DNA of 64,000 nucleotides from Chiua virens (lineage: Eukaryota; Basidiomycota; Agaricomycetes; Boletales; Boletaceae): NCBI GenBank assembly GCA_019787685.1, contig JAHNUO010000019.1, positions 186,001-250,000 of the forward strand, given 5' to 3'. Positions 1 to 10,649 of the stretch are shown one piece after another. The notes under the pieces are model-generated. The model did not search any database. It saw only the letters and a program-made list of their open reading frames with translations, and was not told where the DNA came from. Numbering within the stretch: the stretch's first letter is position 1; every line of letters starts with the position of its first letter. The position numbers and the translations under genes were made by a program.

Positions 1-1838
1 TCGGCGCCGATAGCTCCACTGCCTAGCGGGGACAATGGCGTTCCCGAGCGAGGAACGGGTGAGAGCAACGAAGAGAGAGGTATGCCGGGTGTCGCAAGAG
101 AATGACGACCTCTCGGAAGAGTTGTCGTATTGACGGAAATACCAAGACTCGACTGCCGACGTTGAGGAGTGACAATCGAAGACGTCGATCTTGAGAGCGA
201 TGGAAGCGTACGAGTACGCGGGTTCGTGACACTACGAGCAAGATTGGAAGGCGGAGTTGGGGAAGTCAATCGCGCGCAACTGCTGGTAGGGGAGGCTACC
301 CCACTTTCGACAGGAGAGGGCTTTTCCTCGTCTTCATTCCATTGCAGGTGGAGAATGACCGATTTCGTGGCGCACTGGACACATCACTTAAAAAAGGGAA
401 TGACGAGACTAGATACAGCCACGCACCGTCATTTGCGTCCCCTTCGCTGCGAACCACTGCAACATGTTGTTCGGCGCTGCACCGACGTTGTGAAGTCTAG
501 CGTTCAAAACGGGATCACTACCTCCCAACTCAGAGAGTTTGAACTGAGAGATCATCTCTCTTCGTTCTACGATATAAAGATCAGCCACGCTTCTAGGGGA
601 ACAAAAATGAATGCTCACTGATGGAGAACACCCGAACAATACCATCGATCGTCACACTGACCACTCTCTCGCCTTCGTCCGCGTTCCCAGCAGATCCAAC
701 TATCTGCACACCGATGTTGACGGTCGTCTGTTGTCCGAAGCGTACAATCTTTGTTCCCGCTCGCCAATCCCAGCAAACTAGGGCCTTATCTGCTCCAGCA
801 CTGACGAGGTTGCGCGAAGAAAGAGCGACGGCACGAATACCATTCAAGTGACCGGCCAGCTGTTGAATCGGCGTAAACGTCACCGAGGAAAATAAGTGCA
901 CGCGTCTATGTGTTTTGAGTACCCGCAGAACATACGGATAAATACAACCTACCCGACGTCATGGAAGCCAACGACGAATACCTCTAGGATAATGTCAGTG
1001 AAGGGTCAAGAATTATGAGCGTAAACCGTACCTTCCTCCGTCAAGAAATCTACACAACTAACCGGTTTCTTCACTTCCAGGCATTTCTTCATCTCGCCCG
1101 TTTCTATATCCCAGAAACGGATCGTTTCGTCATACGATCCGGAGATGAGTCGTTTGCCTAAAAACGTGAGATAAAACGGATACAACCACTTTGAATGGGA
1201 ATCGCGCGTACCTCTCAAAAGCAATGTCGTGCAGAAATTGGTATGTCCGTTTAAGAACCTAATGCTCTGCGGTAGCGAATTTGCGAAATTGGATTCACGA
1301 TGGTGCAATGAGCGATATAGAGGAAACCTAGTGTGATACAGTTATGTGGTTAGGACAGGCCTACGAAAGAATGACAATCAGATACTTGCCATCCTTCAGG
1401 TGTATCAGGTGCTCTAACTGGCACTGGGTCACTCGCCGTCAACCGCAGGCAATGCCAACGCCACAGTGCGGGATGTCTGGTTGCTGCGAACCATTTCTTC
1501 GACACCTGAAAACATCATTCCAGTCAGTTACCCAACGAGTCTCCACCAACGGCCACGGTAGTCCGACCAAACCAACAGCCTGCCATGCCAGAATGTTCAA
1601 AGTCGCCACTCACCAAACCCGCTTTAACGACCTCCTTCACGCTCAACTCCCTGAGGATCCGCAGCGCCAACTCCGGTGCTAGCGTACCCACGATATCAAA
1701 TGTCGACCTGAGGTACTTTTGCAAAAGGAGGATCTGCAGTGGGATATCGCCCGGAAATAGGGCTGCGAAAAACGACAGAAAGAAAAGGAAAGATCGCCAA
1801 TAAGGGAATGTGAAATTCAGATGAGCAGAGACGTGCAT
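1..1838 (-). CDS. F-box and WD40-repeat protein, 3'-truncated by the window edge
   Basis: Probable substrate-recognition subunit of an SCF ubiquitin ligase. Reading leftwards, an F-box-like segment around 1780-1600 ([20 protein letters not shown]) splices over a short intron to an exon with [19 protein letters not shown] at about 1530-1470, the usual F-box end. Later exons carry WD40 blades: [17 protein letters not shown] (about 1150), then [11 protein letters not shown] and [15 protein letters not shown] (about 860-760), then GIVRVFSI before 610. After [11 protein letters not shown] the frame resumes near 388 and stays open to base 1, rich in Ser, Pro and Thr, so the C-terminus lies outside. 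The first Met used (1838) is uncertain because the frame before the F-box is intron-like. The 5' end might instead join the Ser-rich gene to the right. F-box/WD40 class is confident; the exact orthologue (Cdc4, Met30 or other) is not determined. Confidence 0.8.
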
Positions 1839-2018
1839 TTAGCATGAAAGAAGAACGGAAAGGAAAACCACTCACAATCTAGAATTAAACCGATCCTATA
1901 ACGGGGCCGAGTGCAGTGGTCAGTATGATGGTCAACGATAAAGGACAAGATTGAAGAATACACATATGCTGGGGCCGGAGCCCATCTTCCGGAAGTAAAA
2001 TGAAGATCAATGGGACAC

Positions 2019-3896
2019 TCACAGTTTCATTCTCGCCTCCCTCTTCAGCCCCTTGACTGCCCTCTTCACTTCTTTCTCATTAAACCCACCCTTCCCACCA
2101 CCTCTTAACGCACTCGCCAATCCTATATCTTCACTTTCCTCGTCTAGATGTTCCGCGTACCCACTCCAGTATCCCTTTGCTTTTCGACCTCCGCATACAC
2201 AAATCTCGTCGCCATTGACCGGGGCCTGAGACTGATGATCCGACTGTATTTGACCCTTGAGAATGGACAATTCAGCTTGCAGGGCATACTGCCTGGGCCG
2301 CACTGCTTGCTTGGGCGCGCTCGAGAAGGCGCTTGTAAGAGGTAAGGCGAGTAAGATGTATCTTCCGTAGGCTGTTCAGGGTACCCTCGAACTATTTTGG
2401 ACGTGGTGAGCGAACGAATACCAAAGAATACACATTAGATACTGGTGTGACAAAGAACTCGATGCCGACGGGATGCTGAAATGATGGAAAATAATACATC
2501 CCCAGCAGAGCCTTCACAGAACCGACGGAAGACGAAAAGATAGAAGAAACATTCATGGGAAGCATCGCACGCGAGACAAACTAGTATCATTAAGGAATTT
2601 GAAAATGAACTCACCTCCTCGTCCCCCGTATCCTCGCCTATAACGGTTATCATCTCAAGCGTAATATCATCCGCGTCTCGGTCATCCCAAGGGTAGTTTT
2701 CATGGGCATTTACCAAAGTGGAAGCACCATTCACGACACTCGTCGGACCGTTCCGACTCATGGTCCGCGCGAGCAATGATTCCGATAAAACAACCACGGA
2801 CTCTTGTCCTACCCCCACTGACGACGGATGCAGTGGGACCTTTACGTTTCCCCTTCCCCGCAGACAACAGGTGAGACTTTGATGATGTTAACTGCGCTTG
2901 AGGAGACCGCTCTGGCGTCTTGGTAATTTTGGAGACTTGGCAGGGGTGGCGTTCCCGGGGGACTTTCCTGGGGTTTTTTGAGTTGGAGATTTGCCAGGCG
3001 TTGTCGGTGCCGTGGATTTGATAGGTGTCCCTTGAGTAGCGTTCCGCGCGGGTGTAGCCTGCTTAGCATGGAAGGGAATACCATTGGTAAGGCCGATGCT
3101 CATGGCCCGACCGCGGGAAGGTGTAGTTTCCCCGACCATTGAAAGTGACTTATGCATCGTCTTGGCAGAAGTGGAAGGGGTAAGGACTAAGGGAAGGAGA
3201 GAGCGCGGTGCCGGTAGAAAGAGAATTTGAAGTGTAGGATTGCGAGTGCGAAGACACGTGTGTTGACGCATTCCGCGAGGGAGTGGGAGCTTCGGACATG
3301 ACTCTTGTACGCGAATGCGTGGCCTGCACGTCCCCCAGCCTTTGACTCATCGGCACGGAAGACAAGGAGCGCGGAAACGCGCTTGGGGCTCCGATCAAGG
3401 AGGTGCGGCGACCTTTTACGGGCGAGGGCGAGATAGAGTCAACCCGCTTTGTCACTGGGACCGCGATCCGATGGCTCGACCGTGACGCCGCACTAGACAT
3501 ACTTGCCCTCTTCGAAACGGAAGCAGGCGGGGGAACGGGCGTCGCGTTCGGCGAGCGAGGATTTCTCGCGACGGAGACGGTCGAAGTTGTGAGCGTCGTC
3601 GAAGTGGGTGACCAGGACGGCTTGATGGTGGTGCAACCGCTGACGTTACTCGCGTTGGACATGGCGCGCGGTTTGGCGACGCTCAGTGAGCTCGCGTTCG
3701 TGGACGAGGTGGACCGCGAAAGAGAAAATCGGGTCCGTGCGGAGGTTTCAGAGGGTACAGGCATGTTGGTGGGTATCCTTTGGGGTATCTGGTTGTGTCG
3801 TCGCCGTGACGAACAGCGACGAGTAAAGGACCCTGCATCGCATTCCCACGCTCCATCTATTCCGAAAGCTCCTGTCTTTGATTTCAACGTTATCAC
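2019..3896 (-). CDS. Ser/Pro/Thr-rich hypothetical protein with basic coiled-coil-like C-terminus
   Basis: I do not recognise a family. The first long exon (3896 to about 3160) encodes a low-complexity Ser/Thr/Pro/Arg-rich stretch with SPVKG-type motifs. A second exon has repeated TPGKSP-like motifs (about 3130-2890), typical of disordered proline-directed phosphorylation regions. An acidic exon (DDRDADDITLEMITVIGED, ending in GDEE before a GTGAGT donor near 2610) follows. The last exon, about 2370-2019, contains RPRQYALQAELSILKGQI and ends in a basic segment, KRAVKGLKREARMKL, then TGA. That TGA overlaps a GTGAGT donor-like sequence, so the gene could continue into the F-box gene about 180 bp away, but two separate genes is the simpler reading. 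The change of frame near 3160 needs a very short intron or an indel. Confidence 0.55.
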
Positions 3897-4007
3897 ACCC
3901 GAGAGATAGTCTAGCTAATTGACAAGCCTCCTCGAACAAGTGCTACGCGAGGCTCGAACTCCCAACACTATTATATTCTGTCCATTCATCGAGGACCTGA
4001 TAAGTTG

Positions 4008-6365
4008 TCAGGCGTATCCAAAACTTTCGACGTGTAAGGTCACGCTGGGTCCACCATTCAACGGATTAGATGCGCTCGACCAAGAAAACCGAAGCGCCTC
4101 GCGGACAGCCTTTATCATGGCATCCGGACCGCAAACTTGGAAAAAATGATAAGAACCTCGCAAGCGAAAACCAAAATCGGGAAACGTACCACTAATGGAT
4201 ACACTGCCGCTAGCCGCGTTCATTTCTTCGGCCAGTATTTGCTCCAAGTTCGGTCGGCCGCTGGTCACCTTCAGCCAAGGCGCGGAGAATACACCTCCTT
4301 CCGGCTTTTCGAACGGGTTCGGCAGATTCTCAAAGGCATTCCTGTCTTCAAATGAGTTCGATTCGATTGCTCCAAAGCTGGCTGTGCTTTGCGCAGCAGC
4401 GGGGGATAAATGGGGACGTGTCTTCGTCAGGAACACCCGAATGTCCACCTTGAGCCCTGGAGGTGTGAATCTGATTGCTTTACTGAGCGATTCTGAAATC
4501 CAATTCAAAAATCTGACCAGACGGTTAGCCAATATTCGCCTAGTCCAGACGTGAATAATCACCGGCATCGCGAATTGACCACACGAGTATAACCCGACGG
4601 CAGTAACTTGAGCCAGCTCTCACTGATCTAATCGTCTTCCTTTCATTTGCGGCATCTCCACACAATGAGAATCACTTACTCGATAACATTCAGTAAGGCT
4701 GGCAATGCAAACGTGATCCCCGTCCCCCCTGAAGGAAATTTGATCAATAACCCTCCCTCCTCAAGAGCGGAGAACATACCCGCAATAATCAGCGACGTAT
4801 TATAGCAACCCAAGTTTACACCCTCCCCGTATGGTCCATCAATATACACCTTCACTCTCTCCCCCTGTGCGGCCATATGCTTCAAGCGGTTCGTAAATCC
4901 ATTCTTTACTCCGATCAAGAAGACGAGCTCTTTTCCGTCGGCCAGATCTTCCGCCACTTTCGCATCTGGACAGAAGAGCAGAGAATCCACACTCGCGATG
5001 CTGAAAGGGTGCGCCTCGAACGGAAGCCGCGAAACAGACGGCATAATGAGGTAGGCGAACTGTCCTGCTGACCAACGGAAATTACTCGGCCGACGAACCC
5101 TTACCCTAACGAGGTTTACAGACAACAGCTCCGTGGTTGCATCCAGGATACCGGGCTTCTGATTGGAACCAAAGTACGCGAAGTTGAGATACACCAATCG
5201 GCTCGTGCGTATTAGCCGGTCGACCGCCCAGATGACAAAGGAAGGCCAGATAAAATATGTAAAGTTACTTGCGCTAGAACGACCAAGTTAGCAAAGTACA
5301 GCGGAGGTGTAAACTTGCGTGTGAAATTAGTCATACCCATAATTCTCGATATGAAAAATCGTGGCCACAAGGATTATTCTAAATAGAGTTAGTCTCGTTA
5401 CCTCTTAATCCGTGTCCCGCTTACATGACAGCAACAAAGTGAAGAGCAAAAAACAGCTCGTAAGCCCGCTGGCGTACAGGACGGAGAGAGACGACCGCGA
5501 GCCCCACAAATGCTAATGCAGCGACAGTTCCGAACATTTCGGACTCACTTGAAGCACGCCCGTAGCTTTGGACAATGGTCAGTAGCATTCATGCAAACCG
5601 CGGAATTCACCCACAATGAGAAATTATTATGCCCTCCGAGGACATGGATTCCGATAAATATCAAACAGGTTCTAGCCACAAGTCGATGTAAAAAGTTTAA
5701 CTGCATCAAACTTAGTCCGAAGCAGATCAACCACGCTTGAATCCACCTCACCTTTTCAGCGCTTATGTGAGTTATCACTGAACGGTTACAGATTCGGATT
5801 GGGTTCCAAAAAGCAATATATTCGGAATACTCACGCGATACGATGTTGTTCTTTGTGCCAAGGACCGTGATAAGGGGAAACTGGCTAGCAGCCAACAAGC
5901 CCGCACGACTGCACCAGTTCAGCGGCTCGCCATCTGGATCATATTCTAAATGAAAACAAACGCCATTAATTTCCCTTAAGCAGGCTCAGCGACTCCAAGC
6001 CGAAAAAGCTCACCAATGATAAAAGTCCACACGAATAATAATGTCACATATGCCACCGTAACGAACGCCTCCGCCAGATTATACACGTACGAGCGAAAGC
6101 CGATCGTCGTTCGAAACGCGAGTACCCGGTAAAATTTGACGATGGCGAGAGGTAAGTTGAGAGCGGACGTTGCTCGGCGAGAAGACTGAACAGACTCTTC
6201 GTCCCGAGTAGAACGTCGCCGACTGTTAAATTTAGTATAGAAATACGCGCTCCATTTGAAACATCCCACGAGAAGTAGGACTGCAGCGATGACCAGGTAT
6301 GGCTGAATAGGGTAAAGGACGATTCCCTGGATGCTGGTCGTTGCGCTGGTATCGTTGTGGCCCAT
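4008..6365 (-). CDS. Ferric/cupric reductase transmembrane component (FRE family)
   Basis: Plasma-membrane flavocytochrome that reduces extracellular Fe(III) or Cu(II) with cytosolic NAD(P)H before uptake. The Met at 6365 opens an N-terminal region with a hydrophobic helix (IQPYLVIAAVLLLVGCFKW). Further helices follow, including FLHRLVARTCLIFIGIH at about 5695-5645, where the two His are 13 residues apart as in haem-binding ferric reductases. A helix with YELFFALHFVAVM lies near 5460-5425. The FAD-binding segment carries HPFSIAS (about 5010), the NAD(P)-binding loop has GGTGITFALPALLN (about 4720-4690), and the C-terminus has VCGPDAM and ends VESFGYA-stop. At least six short introns are needed; the IVS|GTGAGT and AVM|GTAAGC donors are clear. 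All hallmark motifs are present and no frameshift was seen. Metal preference cannot be told from sequence. Confidence 0.9.
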
Positions 6366-6390
6366 GCTTGAGCTTGAGTTGCTATTCGCA

Positions 6391-8560
6391 ATGCGCAGTC
6401 ACTGGCAGTATAGCGAGTCTTGTGGGAGACATGTGCTTTGTAGTGGCGGCTCGCAGGCTGGCATTGGCACTGTCAAAATGCTCGCAATTGGGTTGCAGCC
6501 AATCGATTCGGGCATATTTGTCATCCGTCCACCACACCGGGATAACAACGCCGACTTGGTGAAGCATTCCAGTATGTACATACCATTTGGTAGCCTGCAG
6601 TACCACTTGCACGTCCCTTGATATGAATCATATAATGAAGTGCCAATCATAAAGTGCTATACATATTAGTAGCGCAGCTATACTAGTCGCTTCCAAGTTG
6701 CGGCGGTGCTTAGAATTGCGCTAGAAGTCTAGGTGACACATCCTTATCGGCGGTGGCGTGCCTCCGATTTCAGTGTCTCCACGACTCACGCAGCAACCCT
6801 TGCCAAGTTGCACCAATGCCGCAGGCTCCACCTGCCTTTCTTCGCATTTGCGTTATGTACATATCCGGTTCAGTCGACTGCTCAATCAAAACCTCAGGCC
6901 TCAAACCCAATCAAAGAAGGATGTTTGTTTTTCATCATAAAGAAAAAGCCGGGCCGACTCACTAACAAGGTCACTGACGCCGATCTCCTGTTAAATCCAT
7001 CCTCACTGAGTTAAAGATCTGGGATCCAAGGCCACGACCATCATCCAAGAGAGCTTTAACCATCTTTGCGTTAGAAGTGAAAGAACCGGTAGAACATCGC
7101 GTCCGACCAGGCAAGCCAGACGACTTACCATGTTTATCGGGCCGGCGGGATCACGAGGATTTGCAGATACGAGTGGAAAAAACGAAATGGAGGCCCATAT
7201 GATCGATCATCAGAAGCCCGGGGTGGAACAACGTGGCGTGCATGATGCACGTGCATGAGCTTGACTCAATACTACCTGTTTCGTCCGTAGCCTACGATGT
7301 GAAGAACCAAAGGGTTCAGGCAGTAAGTAAGGATAACTCCTATGATAATCTGTCAGTAGTCAGCGATTTGTCACTCGAGTCGGTGCAAGACATGGTCCGA
7401 ACATTGTCCCCTACATATAACTCGGACCCACCATTGCGGTCATGCCTCGTGCTCGCTTGGTGTTTTGGGTCAAGGCTTGAAGCAGCGTCCCCGCCAAGAG
7501 GAATGCGAATAATGTCAACTCATACATATTCCTGCAATTTCTGGCTTGTGAGCTGCGATGCGTCAGAGAAGTGCGTACCTGACCGTACCGATCTTTCGAT
7601 GGAACTCATATGGGCCTGGAACAGATCCTTTCGTTCCTTGACGATACATTGACATTAACACTGAATTTTTTTAGGGTTTACCTGAGTCCGAACCTATTTG
7701 GTTCCGAGTCAATAATTATCGCGATTCGCGAGGTACTACTGGGGCGACTCGGGTGAACCTTTTTTAAATGAACCTGCTGTCACATTAAGTGTGTACGCCA
7801 CACAAGAAACTGAGGTTGTTGAAAGCCTGATAATTAATAACGAGTGCGCGGATCCAAAACGCTCGCCCTCATGTCCACGCTTGGAATCCAGAGCAACACC
7901 CTGAAACCTTTGACTCATCAATTCAAAAGTCAAGCCAAAAGCATCAGGTCAATTTGGATTATCACCCAAAGAGGTGACCTACAGTATGCTATAGCCGACT
8001 GGCGGCGAACATAAGGACCTTGGTTCTTCATGTTCAAACGTGCGTTTTGTGGGCGTGCGCATAAAGACTTCTTCCTAGCTGATGCTCGGCCCGAGGCCGG
8101 AATTAAGCACCTGATTGACGGGCTGCGGCGTTCCAGAGCGCTCAACTTGAAACGAAGACCATGAAAAATTTAGAAGAGAACCGGCACGACCTGCAGCGAC
8201 GAATTCGGATCAGCATGCTGGCCGAGTTCTCAGTGATATGATACGTGTCGCGCACTTACGACCACGCGGGCCTCGTGCAACGCCTCGTGTTCCGGAAAGC
8301 AGATGAAATTACGACGGCGGCCGCGGCGGCGGATGGCTCGAGGGGCATTTGTGGGGCCAGGGCCACTTATCTCGTTGAATGACCACCTTCAACGTCACCC
8401 TGCCGTTAACTGACACTACGGCTGATACGACAACTTGAAGGGATCAAACGATCGGTCGGTGGCCGCATCCCGCGACCCTCCGAAGGTTTTTTTGGTATAG
8501 GCCGCATCGCAGCCGCCCGCGAAGATCTGTACACTGGCATGTGATCTCTGTTTAGTCACT
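6391..8560. other. Intergenic region without a supported gene
   Basis: Only short, overlapping open frames occur here, on both strands, with no recognisable domain, exon chain or repeat. The left part is the 5' flank of the ferric reductase and presumably holds its promoter, but I could not identify a specific regulatory site with confidence. Confidence 0.5.
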
Positions 8561-8868
8561 CTTTGATGGCCGCTTCAAGCTCGTCAGAATGGGGTCACGG
8601 TCACACTGGTAGACCACAAACGGTCACTTGTGCCCACCTTATCTTCATTCCAGAGCCAACGAGCACAAGACTAACACGCAAGTTTGGGGCTAATGTAATC
8701 ATTCGTAGTGGTCTTGGCGTAAGTGTGCTTCTGGTAATACGATAGCACCACCATATCCACGGATTATACTCGTACAACACACGGAGATCGACTACGAGTA
8801 AAGAACTTCTAGAGATACAGCCTGTCCAGCAGACGAGCTGGTAGTACAACAGATTCCACTTCCGCAGG

Positions 8869-9923
8869 TTACAAAGCAGCAATACAAAGACCAGTGCCAT
8901 AGAACACCCGCCAGTATCCTGGCAGTAGATGAGCAAGAGAGAACCACAACTGCGGACGCACATCAGTTTTCACTAAGCCTGTGGAGAAGAATAGATCTTA
9001 CGCTGTAGAGCTGACATGACTTTCGGTCCGCCTGGGCATTTTTGAGCGTCATGAATCTCATCCCCACCTAATCCGGCATATGCGACAAACGCCGCACCGC
9101 ACATCACATCGATCTTCCACAAACACGCCAAACAAATAGACCAGAGGGGTAACCCGACCATAACCGAAGTGCGGGCCAGAGAAGGAAATACGATAGGTAA
9201 TGTTTTGCGCCCAATCAAGCGATCGCCTTCTTCGTCTTTGAAGTCCTGGCAATGCAGGGTCGTTGCAAATATCACCATACTCATCACCACAGCGATCAAA
9301 GCAACTGGCTCGATAGTGGAACTATCACATCCTGTGTAGGGCAACGGTCATTGATGACCACAACCGACAGCGAGTGAAACATACGGGCAGTGAGTGTTGC
9401 GCCAAGTTCGAACAGGGAATAGCCTAATGCAGTCACCATGTTCTTGGAGAGCCAGTGCTGGTGACCCCGCAGTTCGTTGTACCATACGATCAGCGATGAT
9501 AGTATCACGCTAACAGTGAAAAGGTAGGTGCTGTACGATGCTGAGAGACACAGACAAGCCGGGGTGAGGAGCCAACGCAATACCGCAGCGTTCCGGACGC
9601 TGATGAGACCAGCTGGAATTGGACGGAAAGCCTTATTCATGCCGTCTTCTTCCGGGTCGACCAGTTGGTTCGCGACGTTGAACTGCAGAAGATGCAGCCA
9701 GATCCAAAATGTTACGCCGGGGAGTTGTCTGACGTCGCATAGAGGGGCGGCGGCGACAGCAAAGATAGTCTGGGTTGAACGGTCGACATGGGTGCGGGCA
9801 GGGGTATACCAAAAAACTCGTGCTTACCACAGGGATGATGGTCGTGACGATGTCGGACTTCGTATACCGGTACAAGACACGAACTATGTGCTCGACGCTG
9901 TGCCAGTATGCAGGTCCGGTCAT
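8869..9923 (-). CDS. UbiA-family prenyltransferase (fungal aromatic/terpenoid type)
   Basis: Integral membrane prenyltransferase that would transfer an isoprenoid diphosphate to an acceptor. Exon 1 starts at Met 9923 with MTGPAYWHSVEHIVR and contains YTKSDIVTTIIPV. After a GTAAGC...CAG intron, TIFAVAAAPL leads into the first Asp-rich motif NQLVDPEED followed by MNKAFRPIPAG (about 9685-9610). After a GTATGT...ACACAG intron the second motif DFKDEEGDR (about 9245-9220) appears with the usual GRKTLPIVFP. The last exon encodes LWFSLAHLLPGYWRV and ends with TAA at 8871-8869. The boundary of the intron around 9063-8978 is ambiguous. Both Mg-diphosphate motifs are intact. It resembles the small UbiA enzymes of basidiomycete meroterpenoid pathways more than mitochondrial Coq2 (no targeting peptide seen), but no biosynthetic partner lies next to it, so the substrate is unknown. 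Confidence 0.88.
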
Positions 9924-9999
9924 GATGGGGTCGTGAAGTCGTGGAAGAGACTCCTTGCGGGGAGCAAGGTATAGAACCCAGCAAGATTAAATAAACGAT

Positions 10000-10640
10000 G
10001 TTGACCATCTAGTGTCCAATTATGGACCAAACGATCGAAGCACGACCAAGGAAAAGTGCAACATGTTGACAGGGTGCCACGGTAAGTACTTATGTCACGG
10101 CAGCCGAAAACGGTTGCATGTGCTCGGGAAAGAACAATTTGCGAGATCGCATACGTACCAACATTGGTCTCCGCGATAAACCTATATCTTGATCTGACAG
10201 AATCGATCAAAACGCTTGTCGTGTTCGGGGTGTATCCCAGCGTGGCTCTTCGTTTGTCCAACGTAGTATGATAGCATGTCAACCTTTGATAGGGCCCCAC
10301 AACGAGAGTTTTCTAAAGAGCAGAGGACGAAGAAGGATAAAGGATGATAAAAGTTTAAACCAACAAGTGTGCCATGTCTGCCGAGAGGCTCGCCTTTTCC
10401 CAGGTACAGCATGGCCCGGGGAGCCGAGGCATAGTGAATTACAGCACAATATCCATCTATGTACGGTATGAACGTGTTCGCTATTCTCGCATCGGCTAAG
10501 GACTACGCTTCTCAGCCAGCGGCGAGGTTACCATATCTTTTTCATCTCCTGGTGGATATTCCATTCAAAAATACGTGAGATCGGCGGAGGAGACTTCAAG
10601 TGATTTTCGGGTATTTGTGACAAGATTCAACCCATCGCGA
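10000..10640. other. Intergenic spacer
   Basis: Spacer between the UbiA start and the 3' end of the kinase gene. The small open frames show no recognisable similarity and no plausible splice chain; nothing else was seen. Confidence 0.5.
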
Positions 10641-10649
10641 TGATCATTT

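Noticed and set aside
41..388. Treating the far-left sequence as non-coding 3' flank of the F-box/WD40 gene
   Set aside because: A minus-strand frame continuing from the WD40 exons stays open to base 1 after one intron with good splice sites, so it is coded sequence leaving the window.
3403..3909. 168-codon plus-strand frame opposite the Ser-rich gene
   Set aside because: It mirrors the high-GC, low-complexity minus-strand exon; its composition is what the complement of a Ser/Pro-rich exon produces. No domain was seen.
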